Assembly (NCBI RefSeq): GCF_002100115.1
Contig: NZ_ANBM01000004.1
Span: forward strand, 1-64,000
Reading direction: 5' to 3'
DNA length: 64,000 nucleotides
Source of the DNA: Anaerovibrio sp. JC8
GTDB taxonomy: Bacteria > Bacillota > Negativicutes > Selenomonadales > Selenomonadaceae
A program made the translations under genes and the position numbers. This document shows positions 28,564 through 39,592 of the stretch, in pieces. How positions within the stretch are numbered: the first letter of the stretch is position 1; each line of letters starts with the position of its first letter. Under the pieces are notes generated by a model. That model did no database searches, was not told where the DNA came from, and was given only the letters and a program-made list of their open reading frames with translations.

Positions 28564-29391
28564 TTATTTGGTACGGCCTTTAACGATTAACTTATCAGAA
28601 GCCTTCTTACGGCGAGTCTTAGCACCCATAGCGCATTTACCCCATTTAGTAACAGGATGCTTGCGGCCAACTGGGGAACGACCCTCACCACCACCATGTG
28701 GATGGTCATTAGGGTTCATAGCTACACCGCGGTTCTCCGGACGGATACCCATCCAACGGGAACGGCCAGCCTTACCAATAGTGATGTTCATATGCTCGGC
28801 ATTGCCAACTACACCGATAGTTGCACGGCAGTTAACATGTACCTTACGCATTTCACCGGATGGCATACGAAGGGTTGCATAGTCACCCTCAATTGCCATG
28901 AGCTGTGCAGAAGCACCAGCAGAACGAACCAGCTGAGCACCCTTACCAATCTTCAGCTCAACATTGTGAACCTCGGTACCTACTGGAATGTTCTTTAATG
29001 GGAGACAGTTACCTGGCTTGATGTCGGCATTAGGGCCAGACTCAACCATGTCTCCAACCTTAAGACCGTTAGGAGCGATAATGTAACGCTTCTCACCGTC
29101 TACATAATTCAAAAGTGCAATACGGGCACTGCGGTTTGGATCGTACTCGATAGTAGCGACTCTGGCTGGAATACCATCCTTGGTACGCTTGAAATCGATG
29201 ATACGATATAAACGCTTATGGCCGCCGCCCTGATGACGAACGGTCAATCTACCCTGCTGATTACGACCACCGTGCTTCTTCAGACGCTCAACGAGGGACT
29301 TCTCAGGCTTATCAGTAGTAATTTCTTCAAAAGATGCTACAGTCATGAATCTTCTGCCTGCAGAATATGGTTTAAAACTCTTTACTGCCAC
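28564..29391 (-). CDS. rplB: 50S ribosomal protein L2
   Basis: L2 is essential for subunit joining and the peptidyl transferase centre. The 275-residue protein starts [18 protein letters not shown] and has the conserved [20 protein letters not shown] loop with the functionally important His. It follows rplW by 25 bp. Confidence 0.98.
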   Translation of the reverse strand: MAVKSFKPYSAGRRFMTVASFEEITTDKPEKSLVERLKKHGGRNQQGRLTVRHQGGGHKRLYRIIDFKRTKDGIPARVATIEYDPNRSARIALLNYVDGEKRYIIAPNGLKVGDMVESGPNADIKPGNCLPLKNIPVGTEVHNVELKIGKGAQLVRSAGASAQLMAIEGDYATLRMPSGEMRKVHVNCRATIGVVGNAEHMNITIGKAGRSRWMGIRPENRGVAMNPNDHPHGGGEGRSPVGRKHPVTKWGKCAMGAKTRRKKASDKLIVKGRTK

Positions 29392-29416
29392 TTAATTAAC
29401 CTCCTTTTCCCTAATC

Positions 29417-29698
29417 TTACGCTTCGAAGAACTCGATGGTTTCGCCAGCTGCAAGTTTAACAATAGCTTTCTTATAATCGGAACGCTTACCAACGAAGCG
29501 ACCCATACGCTTTTTCTTACCTTCAACATTGATGGTGTTTACACCAGCAACCTTTACATTGAAGATAGTGGAAACTGCCTTGGCAATTTCAATCTTGTTG
29601 GCAGCCTTGGCTACCTCAAATACATATTTGCCCTCAGCCATGAGAGTAGTGCTCTTTTCAGTAATGAGAGGGCGAATGATAATATCACGTGCTTCCAT
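29417..29698 (-). CDS. rplW: 50S ribosomal protein L23
   Basis: L23 sits at the tunnel exit and docks trigger factor and SRP. The 93-residue protein has [20 protein letters not shown] and [20 protein letters not shown]. Its start shares one base with the rplD stop. Confidence 0.96.
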   Translation of the reverse strand: MEARDIIIRPLITEKSTTLMAEGKYVFEVAKAANKIEIAKAVSTIFNVKVAGVNTINVEGKKKRMGRFVGKRSDYKKAIVKLAAGETIEFFEA

Positions 29699-30321
29699 TA
29701 TGCGTATACCTCCTCAATACGAGCGATGGCATCCTTAGTGATGAACAGCTTGTCAGCGTTCAGGATGTCAAATACATTCAGGCCGATAGTGTTAATGGTC
29801 TTAACACCTGGGATATTACGGGAAGACTTGTCAACGTTCTCTGCATAATCAGCAGTAACGATGAGAGCCTTGTTATCTACACTGAAGCTCTCCAGCATCT
29901 TTACAACTTCCTTAGTCTTAGGAGCGTCAAAGTTAATGCTGTCGAGAACTACGATTTCACCATTAGCAACCTTGTCAGACAGAGCGCACATGATAGCAAG
30001 GCGACGCTGCTTACGAGGCATGCTGAAGGCATAGGAACGTGGGGATGGACCGAATACGGTACCGCCACCTACCCAAATTGGGGAACGGGTGGAACCACTG
30101 CGAGCACGGCCAGTACCCTTCTGCTTCCATGGCTTACGGCCACCGCCGCGAACCATGCTGCGGGTCTTGGTTGCATGATTACCATGACGCTGAGCAGCAA
30201 GCTGCATAACAACAGCCTGATGTACCAGACCTGCGTTCATCTCTACGCCGAAAATATTTTCATTTAATTCGAGATCGCCAACCTTCTTGTTAGCGATGTC
30301 GTAAATTGCTACTGTAGGCAT
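29698..30321 (-). CDS. rplD: 50S ribosomal protein L4
   Basis: L4 lines the exit tunnel; in Escherichia coli it also represses the S10 operon. The 207-residue protein has the tunnel loop with [19 protein letters not shown] and [13 protein letters not shown]. No L4-binding leader of the E. coli type is recognised before rpsJ. Confidence 0.97.
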   Translation of the reverse strand: MPTVAIYDIANKKVGDLELNENIFGVEMNAGLVHQAVVMQLAAQRHGNHATKTRSMVRGGGRKPWKQKGTGRARSGSTRSPIWVGGGTVFGPSPRSYAFSMPRKQRRLAIMCALSDKVANGEIVVLDSINFDAPKTKEVVKMLESFSVDNKALIVTADYAENVDKSSRNIPGVKTINTIGLNVFDILNADKLFITKDAIARIEEVYA

Positions 30322-30343
30322 TATTACTTATCCTCCTTCCGAA

Positions 30344-30988
30344 TTAGTTTTTACCCGGTTTAACGGTTGCCTTTACAATTACGAGACCCTTCTTAGGACC
30401 AGGAATTGCGCCCTTAATAAGGAGCAGGTTACGATCTGCATCTACCTTTACAATAGAAAGACGCTGTACAGTAACCTTGTTGCCGCCCATCTGACCTGGC
30501 AGCTTCTTGCCCTTAAGAACACGACCACCGTGACCACTGATCATCGCACCTGTAGAACCAGGCTCACGATGAGACTTGGAACCATGTCCCATTGGTCCAC
30601 GAGCAAAATTATGACGCTTGATACCACCGGCAAAACCCTTACCCTTGGAAGTACCAGTAACGTCAACTAATTCTCCGGCGGAAAATATGTCAACACCGAT
30701 TACATCACCAGTGTTATATTCAGAAGCATCAGTCAAACGCATCTCGCGGATGTACTTAACAGGAGTAACACCAGCCTTTGCGAAATGACCCTTCATAGGC
30801 TTGTTTACCTTGTGTTCCTTGACTACGCCGAAGCCAAGCTGTACTGCATTATAACCATCATTTTCAACAGTCTTGTTCTGTACAACTACATTGTTGCCAG
30901 ACTCAACAACTGTAACTGGAACAACCTGACCCTCTTCAGTGAAGATCTGAGTCATGCCCAGCTTTCTACCTAAAATTGCTTTAGCCAA
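30344..30988 (-). CDS. rplC: 50S ribosomal protein L3
   Basis: L3 reaches the peptidyl transferase centre and is an early assembly protein. The 214-residue protein starts [20 protein letters not shown] and has the loop [18 protein letters not shown]. It lies between rpsJ and rplD. Confidence 0.97.
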   Translation of the reverse strand: MAKAILGRKLGMTQIFTEEGQVVPVTVVESGNNVVVQNKTVENDGYNAVQLGFGVVKEHKVNKPMKGHFAKAGVTPVKYIREMRLTDASEYNTGDVIGVDIFSAGELVDVTGTSKGKGFAGGIKRHNFARGPMGHGSKSHREPGSTGAMISGHGGRVLKGKKLPGQMGGNKVTVQRLSIVKVDADRNLLLIKGAIPGPKKGLVIVKATVKPGKN

Positions 30989-31004
30989 TTATTCCACCTC
31001 CTAA

Positions 31005-31316
31005 TTATAATTTGAGCTCAATATCAACACCTGCAGGCAGTTCAAGACGGGTTAAAGCGTCAACTGTCTTAGGGGTTGGCTCCAGAACATCAATAAGACG
31101 CTTGTGAGTTCTCATTTCGAACTGCTCGCGGGAATCCTTATTAACGTGTGGAGAACGCAGAATTGTGTAAACCTGCTTCTCAGTAGGGAGCGGAATAGGG
31201 CCAGATACCTGTGCACCGGTTCTCTTTGCAGTTTCAACAATCTTAACTGCACTCTGATCCAATGCCTTGTGATCATAAGCCTTCAAACGAATTCTGATTT
31301 TCTGCTGCTTAGACAA
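31005..31316 (-). CDS. rpsJ: 30S ribosomal protein S10
   Basis: S10 works in the ribosome head and also with NusB in boxA antitermination. The 103-residue protein has [17 protein letters not shown] and [19 protein letters not shown]. It is the first gene of the S10 operon; GGAGGAAAATAAATTG shows that a TTG triplet overlaps the presumed initiation region, with the family start [12 protein letters not shown]. Confidence 0.96.
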   Translation of the reverse strand: MSKQQKIRIRLKAYDHKALDQSAVKIVETAKRTGAQVSGPIPLPTEKQVYTILRSPHVNKDSREQFEMRTHKRLIDVLEPTPKTVDALTRLELPAGVDIELKL

Positions 31317-31450
31317 TTTATTTTCCTCCTTCTCGTCCGGGCTCTGGGCCCAAACATTTCTCCGTAGTAGTTCCCTTACTAACGCCCGAAGCGTTGCAAG
31401 CCATCTACCACGTCATCGCATTGGGGGTACTTAGAAGCACACCGCTTCTT

Positions 31451-31478
31451 ATTATATATACCATACTGAAAATGTCAA
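31451..31478 (-). promoter_or_regulatory. promoter of the S10 operon
   Basis: Minus-strand TTGACA (31473-31478) and TATAAT (31451-31456) with a 16-bp spacer, about 135 bp before rpsJ. The leader between them is long and contains GGGC-CCAGAGCCC near 31358-31370, which could fold, but I recognise no known regulatory RNA. Confidence 0.8.
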
Positions 31479-31504
31479 TATGGAGAGTACCATAAACCTT
31501 ATTA

Positions 31505-31530
31505 TAAGGGCGACCCAGAGGCCGCCCTTA
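31505..31530 (-). terminator. strong hairpin between tuf and rpsJ
   Basis: On the minus strand AAGGGCGGCC pairs with GGTCGCCCTT over ten base pairs around TCTG, about 55 bp after the tuf stop. It is followed by ATAATAAGG rather than a T-tract, so it may be a weak or factor-dependent terminator, or a processing site, and the S10 promoter starts just after it. Confidence 0.45.
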
Positions 31531-31585
31531 CTATATAAGGATTTTTAATGAATCTATTTAGTTACTAAGACTAACTACTTATTAA

Positions 31586-32773
31586 TTAAGCGTCGATCTC
31601 AGTTACTCGACCAGCACCTACAGTGTGGCCACCCTCGCGGATAGCGAAGCGGAGACCAGCCTCGATAGCGATTGGAGTGATGAGCTCTACGGACATCTCT
31701 ACGTTATCGCCAGGCATTACCATTGGTACATCCTCAGGAAGAGTTACAACACCGGTAACGTCAGTAGTTCTGAAGTAGAACTGTGGACGATAGTTGGAAG
31801 TGAAAGCAGTGTGACGGCCGCCCTCTTCCTTGGTCAGTACGTAAACCTGACCCTTGAACTTGGTGTGTGGGTTGATGGAACCTGGCTTAGCAAGTACCTG
31901 ACCACGCTGAATGTCCTTACGGTCAACACCACGGAGCAGAGCACCGATGTTGTCACCAGCCTGTGCGCTAGGGAGCAGCTTGCGGAACATCTCGATACCA
32001 GTTACAACAGTGGAACGGGTCTCTTCTGCGATACCTACGATCTCAACAGTATCGTTCAGGTTCAGCTCACCACGCTCTACACGGCCGGTAGCTACGGTAC
32101 CACGACCAGTGATAGTGAATACGTCCTCTACTGGCATCAGGAAAGGCTTATCGGTATCACGGGTAGGAGTTGGGATGTAAGCATCAACCTCATCCATCAG
32201 CTTGAGGATGTTTGCCTTCTGCTCAGCATCGTCTTCAAGAGCCTTCAGAGCGGAACCAGCAACTACTGGAATGTCATCGCCAGGGAACTCGTAGCTGGAG
32301 AGCAGCTCACGAACTTCCATCTCAACGAGCTCGAGGAGCTCAGGATCGTCAACCTGGTCAACCTTGTTGAGGAATACTACCATTGCAGGTACGCCTACCT
32401 GACGAGCGAGCAGGATGTGCTCACGGGTCTGAGGCATAGGGCCATCAGCAGCGGATACTACGAGGATAGCACCATCCATCTGAGCTGCACCGGTGATCAT
32501 GTTCTTTACATAGTCAGCATGGCCTGGGCAGTCAACGTGTGCATAGTGACGAGCATCAGTCTCATACTCAACGTGTGCAGTGTTAATGGTGATACCACGC
32601 TCTCTCTCCTCTGGAGCCTTATCGATGTTAGCGTAGTCCTCGAACTTTGCCATACCCTTCTCAGAGAGAACCTTGGTGATAGCAGCAGTCAGGGTAGTCT
32701 TACCATGGTCAACGTGACCGATAGTACCAATGTTAACATGTGGTTTTGTTCTTTCAAATGTTTCCTTTGCCAT
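31586..32773 (-). CDS. tuf: translation elongation factor Tu
   Basis: EF-Tu delivers aminoacyl-tRNA to the ribosome. The 395-residue GTPase has G1 GHVDHGKTT (19-27), G3 DCPGH, G4 NKVD and the C-terminal beta-barrel domains ending [19 protein letters not shown]. It follows fusA by 20 bp, the last gene of the str group. Only one copy is in this window. Confidence 0.98.
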   Translation of the reverse strand: MAKETFERTKPHVNIGTIGHVDHGKTTLTAAITKVLSEKGMAKFEDYANIDKAPEERERGITINTAHVEYETDARHYAHVDCPGHADYVKNMITGAAQMDGAILVVSAADGPMPQTREHILLARQVGVPAMVVFLNKVDQVDDPELLELVEMEVRELLSSYEFPGDDIPVVAGSALKALEDDAEQKANILKLMDEVDAYIPTPTRDTDKPFLMPVEDVFTITGRGTVATGRVERGELNLNDTVEIVGIAEETRSTVVTGIEMFRKLLPSAQAGDNIGALLRGVDRKDIQRGQVLAKPGSINPHTKFKGQVYVLTKEEGGRHTAFTSNYRPQFYFRTTDVTGVVTLPEDVPMVMPGDNVEMSVELITPIAIEAGLRFAIREGGHTVGAGRVTEIDA

Positions 32774-32793
32774 TTTGGATTATTTCCTCCTTA

Positions 32794-34872
32794 TTATTCG
32801 CCTTTATTCTTGGCAATAATGCCATCTGCGATATTTTTAGGAACTTCCTCATAGTGAGAAACTTCCATTGAGTAGTTACCGCGGCCCTGAGTCTTGGAAC
32901 GCAGATCAGTGGAATAACCGAACATGCCGGAGAGTGGTACGAAGCCATTGATAACCTGGGCACCATTACGTGCTTCCATGCCATCGATGCGACCACGACG
33001 GGAGTTCAGATCACCGATTACATCGCCCATGTACTCTTCTGGAACGATAACCTCAACCTTAACATAAGGCTCGAGAATTACTGGATCAGCCTTGAGAGCA
33101 CCGTTCTTGAATGCCATGGAACCGGCAACCTTGAACGCAGCCTCGGAGGAGTCAACCTCATGGTAAGATCCATCATAAACGATAGCCTTAACATCAACAA
33201 CTGGGTAACCAGCGAGAACGCCGGCTTCCATAGCCTGCTTAATACCAGCCTCGATTGGGTTGATGAATTCCTTAGGAATAGCACCACCGACAACCTTGTT
33301 CTCAAAGCTGAAGCCAGCACCTGGCTCCTGAGGAATGAGCTGGAGTTTGCAGTGACCATACTGACCATGACCACCGGACTGACGAACGAACTTACCTTCG
33401 CAGTCAACTTCCTTGCGGATGGTCTCACGATAAGCAACCTGAGGGTTACCTACTACGCAGTCAACCTTGAACTCACGGAGCATACGGTCAACGATAATCT
33501 CCAGGTGAAGCTCACCCATACCGGAGATAATAACCTGACCAGTCTCTTCGTCAGTACGAACGCGGAAGGTTGGATCCTCCTCTGCCAGCTTCTGAAGGGC
33601 AATACCCATCTTCTCCTGGTCGTTCTTGGTCTTAGGCTCAACTGCTACGGAAATAACTGGATCTGGGAACTCCATGGACTCCAGAATGATTGGTGCATTC
33701 TCATCGCAGAGGGTGTCACCAGTGGTGGTGTCCTTGAGACCTACAGCAGCAGCAATATCACCGCTGTATACAATTTCCAGTTCCTTACGGTTATTTGCAT
33801 GCATCTGGAGGATACGGCCGATACGCTCCTTCTTGCCCTTAGTGGAGTTGTACACATAAGAACCGGAGGAAAGAGTACCGGAGTAAACTCTGAAGAATGC
33901 CAGCTTACCAACAAATGGGTCAGCCATGATCTTGAATGCTAATGCAGAGAATGGCTCCTTATCGCTGGAAGGACGGGAATCCTCCTCGCCAGTCTCAGGG
34001 TTAACACCCTTGATAGCTGCGATATCAGTAGGAGCAGGCATGTAGTCAACAACAGCGTCCAGCATAGGCTGTACACCCTTGTTGCGGTAAGAAGTACCGC
34101 AGGTTACTGGGCACATCTTGCAGGCAATGGTAGCCTTACGGATAACGGACTTGATTTCCTCTTCGGAAATTTCCTCACCCTCAAGATACTTCATTGCAAA
34201 TTCATCATCGAAGTCGGAAAGAGCCTCCATGAGAATCTCATGGTACTCATCTGCCTTGTCCTTCATGTCAGCAGGAATCTCAACTTCGTCAGCTACCTTA
34301 CCGAGGTCATCCTCATAAATGATAGCTTCCATCTTAATCAGGTCAATGATGCCCTGGAAGTCATCCTCAGCACCGATTGGCAGCTGGATTGCAACTGCAT
34401 TGGCCTGGAGACGCTCATGCATCATGTTGATTACATTATAGAAATCCGCACCAGTAATATCCATCTTATTTACATAAGCCATACGTGGTACGCTATACTT
34501 CTCAGCCTGACGCCATACGGTCTCAGTCTGAGGCTCAACGCCGCCGCGGGCAGTCAGAACTGCTACAGCACCGTCCAAAACTCTCAGAGAACGCTCTACC
34601 TCTACAGTGAAGTCAACGTGGCCTGGGGTATCAATAATATTGATACGATGTTCCTTCCAATGGCAAGTGGTTGCAGCGGAAGTGATGGTAATACCACGCT
34701 CCTGCTCCTGCTCCATCCAGTCCATGGTAGCTGCGCCTTCATGAACCTCACCGATCTTGTGGTTGACACCTGTATAGAAGAGGATACGCTCAGTAGTGGT
34801 TGTCTTACCGGCATCGATGTGAGCCATGATACCGATATTACGAGTCTTTTCGAGACTATACTCTCTTGCCAC
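32794..34872 (-). CDS. fusA: translation elongation factor G
   Basis: EF-G catalyses translocation and, with RRF, ribosome recycling. The 692-residue protein has G1 [15 protein letters not shown], switch [14 protein letters not shown]3 DTPGHVDF and G4 NKMD, then domains II-V ending [20 protein letters not shown]. It lies between rpsG and tuf, 37 bp after rpsG. Confidence 0.98.
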   Translation of the reverse strand: MAREYSLEKTRNIGIMAHIDAGKTTTTERILFYTGVNHKIGEVHEGAATMDWMEQEQERGITITSAATTCHWKEHRINIIDTPGHVDFTVEVERSLRVLDGAVAVLTARGGVEPQTETVWRQAEKYSVPRMAYVNKMDITGADFYNVINMMHERLQANAVAIQLPIGAEDDFQGIIDLIKMEAIIYEDDLGKVADEVEIPADMKDKADEYHEILMEALSDFDDEFAMKYLEGEEISEEEIKSVIRKATIACKMCPVTCGTSYRNKGVQPMLDAVVDYMPAPTDIAAIKGVNPETGEEDSRPSSDKEPFSALAFKIMADPFVGKLAFFRVYSGTLSSGSYVYNSTKGKKERIGRILQMHANNRKELEIVYSGDIAAAVGLKDTTTGDTLCDENAPIILESMEFPDPVISVAVEPKTKNDQEKMGIALQKLAEEDPTFRVRTDEETGQVIISGMGELHLEIIVDRMLREFKVDCVVGNPQVAYRETIRKEVDCEGKFVRQSGGHGQYGHCKLQLIPQEPGAGFSFENKVVGGAIPKEFINPIEAGIKQAMEAGVLAGYPVVDVKAIVYDGSYHEVDSSEAAFKVAGSMAFKNGALKADPVILEPYVKVEVIVPEEYMGDVIGDLNSRRGRIDGMEARNGAQVINGFVPLSGMFGYSTDLRSKTQGRGNYSMEVSHYEEVPKNIADGIIAKNKGE

Positions 34873-34909
34873 TTGTATATCGCTCCTTAAACTTAACTAC
34901 TATAGAAGA

Positions 34910-35425
<516 letters not shown>

Positions 35426-35433
35426 TTAGCAGC

Positions 35434-35817
35434 TTATGCTTTCTTAGCCTTAGCGCGCTTAGCACCGTACTTGGATCTGCCCTGAGCACGATCCTGAACA
35501 CCAGCGGTATCCAGGGAACCACGAACAATGTGATAACGTACACCTGGTAAATCCTTAACACGTCCGCCTCTGATCAAAACAACGCTATGTTCCTGCAGAT
35601 TATGGCCAATGCCTGGGATGTATGCGGTTACTTCAATGCTATTTGTCAAACGAACACGGGCAACCTTACGTAATGCGGAGTTTGGCTTCTTAGGAGTTGT
35701 AGTGTAAACTCTTGTGCAAACGCCACGTTTCTGTGGGCAATTCTTTAATGCCGGTGCTGTAGATTTATCCTGCATGCTCTGTCTGCTCTTGCGAACTAAC
35801 TGATTAATTGTAGGCAT
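35434..35817 (-). CDS. rpsL: 30S ribosomal protein S12
   Basis: S12 monitors codon-anticodon pairing at the decoding centre. The protein from ATG 35817 has 127 residues, [12 protein letters not shown] at the start, [18 protein letters not shown] in the decoding loop and the [16 protein letters not shown] end. AAGGAGGTG lies eight bases upstream; an in-frame ATG seven codons earlier covers that Shine-Dalgarno and is unlikely. Confidence 0.97.
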   Translation of the reverse strand: MPTINQLVRKSRQSMQDKSTAPALKNCPQKRGVCTRVYTTTPKKPNSALRKVARVRLTNSIEVTAYIPGIGHNLQEHSVVLIRGGRVKDLPGVRYHIVRGSLDTAGVQDRAQGRSKYGAKRAKAKKA

Positions 35818-35900
35818 ACATGCACCTCCTTCCTTCAAATTGAGTATTTAGTATTTATTCAAATCCCACATCGCCGCCAATGGCAAGTGATATGAAATTT

Positions 35901-36158
35901 TTAACGATGGCCCTGTTTGAGAACCGCCACTGCAGCAGCCTTAACACCAATCAGGCAGGCCTTGCCAAGCTCTTCCATGGTGTAATCTGCTCTCACTGGG
36001 ATCTCTTTATCCTCGCAAAGGCTTTTCAAAGGCTTTGTGACCCTTTCCTCTGCATTGGCACCCAGAAAAACGCACGCAACCTGGTCTTTGTTGATGGCTT
36101 TGGTTACTTGTTTGATACCTGTAACGCGCTCTGCCTTCTTCAATTCATCAAGCTGCAT
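35901..36158 (-). CDS. rplGB: L7Ae-like ribosomal protein (YbxF/RplGB family)
   Basis: This 85-residue protein belongs to the L7Ae/L30e family of kink-turn RNA-binding proteins. It has the GIKQVTKAINKDQVACVFLG and KACLIGVKAAAVAVL regions. In Bacillus the homologue is encoded just before rpsL, as here. ATG 36158 is preferred because GGAG lies eight bases upstream; a GTG three codons earlier overlaps that site. Its ribosomal or regulatory role is not fixed by sequence. Confidence 0.9.
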   Translation of the reverse strand: MQLDELKKAERVTGIKQVTKAINKDQVACVFLGANAEERVTKPLKSLCEDKEIPVRADYTMEELGKACLIGVKAAAVAVLKQGHR

Positions 36159-36206
36159 ACCCTTCACTCCTATTATTGGAAATCCTCATACCTTAGGCAC
36201 AAACGT

Positions 36207-36235
36207 ATTTTAACACCCCCAAAAACCAATGTCAA
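36207..36235 (-). promoter_or_regulatory. promoter of the str group (L7Ae-like, rpsL, rpsG, fusA, tuf)
   Basis: Minus-strand TTGACA (36230-36235) and TAAAAT (36207-36212) with a 17-bp spacer, about 45 bp before the L7Ae-like gene. This is the first promoter of the long translation cluster. Confidence 0.75.
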
Positions 36236-36239
36236 CACT

Positions 36240-36519
36240 TTATTTTCCTATGTTTTTCTTGTACACGCAGTCTGGTGTGTCATAAGTTTCATATTTATCT
36301 TGTCAGTGTACATTTGTATTTTTTTATCATACAAAATCTTTTTTTACAAAAAAAGTTACCCAAGACTTCACTAAAAATAACTTTTGTTCACAAATTTCTG
36401 CACATTATTTCAAAAATATTTACTAAAAATTTTTTGTGCAGTTTTTGTATTTTTTGTGTTAATCTCAGTAAGTTTTGGGTAACTTTTGGAGTTTTTATTT
36501 TATGTTTTTATTTTGAATT
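36240..36519. other. AT-rich intergenic region with a long interrupted inverted repeat
   Basis: No gene is visible between tkt and the str promoter. AAAAGTTACCCAAGACT (36351-36367) pairs with AGTTTTGGGTAACTTTT (36471-36487) with one mismatch, and nested inside CTGCACA (36398-36404) pairs with TGTGCAG (36435-36441). The whole could fold into a 137-base structure downstream of tkt. Many T-runs lie on both sides. Confidence 0.6.
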
Positions 36520-38514
36520 TCAGTTCTGTGCCAAAACCTTGCGCATGGTATCAGCCACATTCTCCTTGGTAAAGCCGAACTTCTCAAAGAGCTGGGCTGC
36601 CGGAGCAGACGCACCGAAGGATTCCATGCAGACAGTGGCACCGTCCAGGCCTACATACTTGCCCCAGCCAAAGTCCTTGGCTGCTTCTACAGCTACACGG
36701 GCACGAACAGACTTAGGCAATACCTTATTTTTGTATTCCTCGCTCTGCTGCTCAAAAAGATCCATGCATGGCATGGATACAACCCGGACATCCTTGCCCT
36801 CGCCCTTAAGAATAGCCTGGGCCTCAACAGCCAGTGCTACCTCGGAGCCGCTGACAATAAAGATACCATCCGGAATCTCCTTGCCGGAGTCAGATACAAC
36901 ATAGCCGCCCTTTAAGGCTTCCTTGCTGCTGCCAGCCAACGGAGTCAGATTCTGACGGGTAAGTACCAAGGCAGTTGGGGTCTTGGTGCTGGTGATGGCA
37001 CTGTACCAGGCCGCAGCAGTTTCCATATCATCTGCCGGACGGAATACATTGATATTTGGCAAGCTTCTCAGCATAGCCAGCTGCTCAATTGGCTCATGGG
37101 TAGGACCATCCTCGCCTACGCCGATGCTGTCATGGGTCAGTACATAGGTAACAGGCAGACCCATAATGGAAGCCAGACGAATCATAGGCTTCAGATAATC
37201 GGAGAATACAAAGAAGGTACCCACATAAGTACGCAGACCACCATGGAGAGTGATACCATTGGCAATAGCCGCCATGGCCAGCTCACGCACACCAAAGTGA
37301 ATATTCTTGCCACTGTAATCTTCCTTGCTGAAGAAGGACTCACCCTTCATTTCAGTCTTGTTGGAAGGAGCCAAATCTGCACTGCCGCCAAAGAGGTTTG
37401 GCAGAATACCATTCAGCTTGTTAATCAAGTTACCGGACAAAGCACGGCTGGCAGTTGGCTTGTCGTTTCTTGCCCAGAAATCAGCATTGTTAAGGAGTGC
37501 CTCAGCATCCACCGGAGCATGGAAATCATCCCAGCGCTTAGCCTCCTCAGGGAACTTGGCCCGATAATCAGCAAAGAGCTTGTTCCACTTTTCCTCTGCT
37601 TCTGCACCCTTGGCAGCCAGATTCTTATAATCGGCATAAACCTCATCAGGAACCTTGAAGGCTTCCTTTTCAGGCCACTGGAGAGTTTCCTTGGCAGCCT
37701 GGAGATTTTCCTCCCCAAGAGGCTCACCATGAGCGCTGGCAGTACCCTGCTTAGCCGGGCAGCCATAACCGATTTCAGTATGTACCCGGATAAAGGATGG
37801 ACGGGTAGTTTCAGCCTTGGCCTTTTCAATAGCCGCACCGATAGCAGCGCAGTCTGTGCCATCTGCCACATCAATAGTCTGGAAGCCAAAGGCCTCCATA
37901 CGCTTCATAACATCCTCAGTGAAGGCAATATCAGTGCTGCCCTCAATGGAAATGCGGTTGCTGTCATAAATAACAATCAGCTTGCTCAGGCCAAGAGTAC
38001 CAGCCAGGGAGAAAGCCTCGGAGGAAATGCCCTCCATCAGACAGCCGTCGCCGCCCAATACAAAGGTATAGTGGTCAACAACCGGGAACTCAGGCTTGTT
38101 GAACTCGGTAGCCAAATGAGCCTCAGCCATAGCCATACCTACTGCCATGGCCATACCGGCCCCCAATGGACCAGTGGTAGCCTCAACACCAACAGTGTGT
38201 CCATACTCAGGATGACCAGGAGTACGGGAATCCAGCTGACGGAAGTTCTTTAAATCATCTACAGTCAGACCATAGCCAAACAGATGCAGAAGAGAATACA
38301 GCATAGCGGAGCCATGACCGCCGGACAGAATAAATCTGTCACGGTTAGCCCACTGAGGGTTCTTTGGATTATGGCTCATGTGCTTGCCCCACAGCTCATA
38401 CGCAATAGGAGCGCAGCCCATAGGCAGGCCAGGATGACCGGACTTTGCCTTCTGAATCATCTCAGCAGCCAGTATACGGATAGCATTTACGCTATTTTTC
38501 TCAACATTACTCAA
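36520..38514 (-). CDS. tkt: transketolase
   Basis: Transketolase moves two-carbon units between sugar phosphates in the non-oxidative pentose phosphate pathway, using thiamine diphosphate. The 664-residue protein has the expected length, the N-terminal KSGHPGLPMGCAPIAYELW motif, the cofactor site VLGGDGCLMEG with its metal-binding region to about 190, and the second-domain FGVRELAMAAIANG. The start is TTG at 38514 (minus strand), with AAGGAG nine bases upstream; no ATG nearby fits better. It is the last gene of aroH-ridA-tkt. Confidence 0.97.
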   Translation of the reverse strand: MSNVEKNSVNAIRILAAEMIQKAKSGHPGLPMGCAPIAYELWGKHMSHNPKNPQWANRDRFILSGGHGSAMLYSLLHLFGYGLTVDDLKNFRQLDSRTPGHPEYGHTVGVEATTGPLGAGMAMAVGMAMAEAHLATEFNKPEFPVVDHYTFVLGGDGCLMEGISSEAFSLAGTLGLSKLIVIYDSNRISIEGSTDIAFTEDVMKRMEAFGFQTIDVADGTDCAAIGAAIEKAKAETTRPSFIRVHTEIGYGCPAKQGTASAHGEPLGEENLQAAKETLQWPEKEAFKVPDEVYADYKNLAAKGAEAEEKWNKLFADYRAKFPEEAKRWDDFHAPVDAEALLNNADFWARNDKPTASRALSGNLINKLNGILPNLFGGSADLAPSNKTEMKGESFFSKEDYSGKNIHFGVRELAMAAIANGITLHGGLRTYVGTFFVFSDYLKPMIRLASIMGLPVTYVLTHDSIGVGEDGPTHEPIEQLAMLRSLPNINVFRPADDMETAAAWYSAITSTKTPTALVLTRQNLTPLAGSSKEALKGGYVVSDSGKEIPDGIFIVSGSEVALAVEAQAILKGEGKDVRVVSMPCMDLFEQQSEEYKNKVLPKSVRARVAVEAAKDFGWGKYVGLDGATVCMESFGASAPAAQLFEKFGFTKENVADTMRKVLAQN

Positions 38515-38553
38515 AAGAATTCACTCCTTAAAATGATAACTTACTTCTATATA

Positions 38554-38934
38554 TTATTTGGAAGCAATAACATCAATCTCAACCAAAACATCCTTTGGCA
38601 GCTTGCTGACCTCAACGCAAACCCGGGCTGGACAATTCTCAGTGAAATACTTTCCATAGATTTCATTTACCTTGCCGAAATCACCCATGTTGGTAATGTA
38701 AACGGTGGTCTTTACTACATCAGACAGGCTGTAGCCAGCCGCAGTAACAATAGCCTTAAGGTTTTCCAGAACCTGGGTAGTCTGCTCCACAATGCCGCCT
38801 TCCACAACAACACCTGTAGCCGGAACCAATGGAATCTGACCAGATACAAACAGCATACCGCCGGCAGTCTTTACCGCCTGGGAATATGGGCCAATGGCAC
38901 CTGGTGCATTATTGGTTGCAATAATCTCGTTCAT
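38554..38934 (-). CDS. ridA: RidA family enamine/imine deaminase
   Basis: RidA hydrolyses reactive 2-aminoacrylate and related enamines released by PLP enzymes such as threonine dehydratase. The 126-residue protein has the family motifs AIGPYSQAV near 15 and the catalytic Arg in [11 protein letters not shown] near 104, with Glu near the end of the fold. It lies 12 bp after aroH and 39 bp before tkt. Its pairing with aromatic biosynthesis and transketolase (a supplier of erythrose-4-phosphate) may be incidental. Confidence 0.93.
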   Translation of the reverse strand: MNEIIATNNAPGAIGPYSQAVKTAGGMLFVSGQIPLVPATGVVVEGGIVEQTTQVLENLKAIVTAAGYSLSDVVKTTVYITNMGDFGKVNEIYGKYFTENCPARVCVEVSKLPKDVLVEIDVIASK

Positions 38935-38946
38935 AGTAAATCCTCC

Positions 38947-39312
38947 TTATTTTTTACCAGTTAAATCAGGCCGCAAGCTTGCTGCCTTACCTAAAAATAC
39001 ATGCTGAATTTCCCGCTGCTTCAATGGCGTATCCACCAGCAAAAGCACCCGAATACATTTTTCCATGGCCCCATCCACATCCATCTGACGGGCATCAAAC
39101 AGTGGCACCGCATCAAAGCCAGGCAGCTTTCTGGCACCTGAGGCCGGGAAGGCCGCGGTAATATCCTCCGTGGCACTAAATATGGCGGCGCCAATATCCT
39201 CCGGCTCCACATTATTTCGTTTCAGCATTTCACGGACAACCTCCTGGGTTGCCGACCAAATTGCTTCGGCAGTATTTTCCTCCACCGTAGTAGCTCCACG
39301 TAATCCCCGCAA
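38947..39312 (-). CDS. aroH: chorismate mutase, AroH type
   Basis: AroH rearranges chorismate to prephenate for phenylalanine and tyrosine synthesis. The protein is a trimeric-type mutase of about 121 residues, with RGLRGATTVEENT at the start, FSATEDITAAFPASGAR, and the C-terminal CIRVLLLVDTP and HVFLGKAASLRPDL. I chose TTG 39312: GGGAGG ends seven bases upstream and the family begins here. ATGs at 39318 and 39327 are in frame, but the first is one base from that Shine-Dalgarno and the second precedes it. A TATAAT lies at 39333-39338 without a clear -35. Start choice is uncertain, identity is not. Confidence 0.9.
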   Translation of the reverse strand: MRGLRGATTVEENTAEAIWSATQEVVREMLKRNNVEPEDIGAAIFSATEDITAAFPASGARKLPGFDAVPLFDARQMDVDGAMEKCIRVLLLVDTPLKQREIQHVFLGKAASLRPDLTGKK

Positions 39313-39388
39313 TTCCATTCCTCCCATACGATATTATATAGTCGTGTCAGAAGCAGGGATATGTGCCTATAGCACGGTTGCGGTACTA

Positions 39389-39508
39389 AAGTTTTTTCTT
39401 GCCTTCATATAGTGAAAAAAATCATAACTCGCTTCGTCCATATAAGGCCAGCTTCGCTCAAACAGATGATTTTTTACACTAATATTTAGGTAGGGCAACA
39501 AAAAACTT
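39389..39508. repeat. long interrupted inverted repeat between map and aroH
   Basis: Arms 39389-39403 and 39494-39508 (AAGTTTTTTCTTGCC/GGCAACAAAAAACTT, one mismatch) enclose a second pair, 39410-39425 and 39466-39481 (TAGTGAAAAAAATCAT/ATGATTTTTTACACTA, one mismatch). The 120-bp unit would make a very long hairpin. It could be a small MITE-like element, a structured RNA or a complex terminator of map; no target-site duplication is evident. The remaining bases up to 39592 hold no gene. Confidence 0.65.
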
Positions 39509-39592
39509 CTTAACGTCCCGCCCCCTATTGCTCTAGTCACATACCCTCTGCTCCAACTTTGATTCAACTTATTTCCCCTTTTTCTAAAGGTA

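Noticed and set aside
31317-31450. An E. coli type S10 leader bound by L4
   Set aside because: The leader has some pairing potential but not the known hairpin series, and the regulation is not general outside gamma-proteobacteria.
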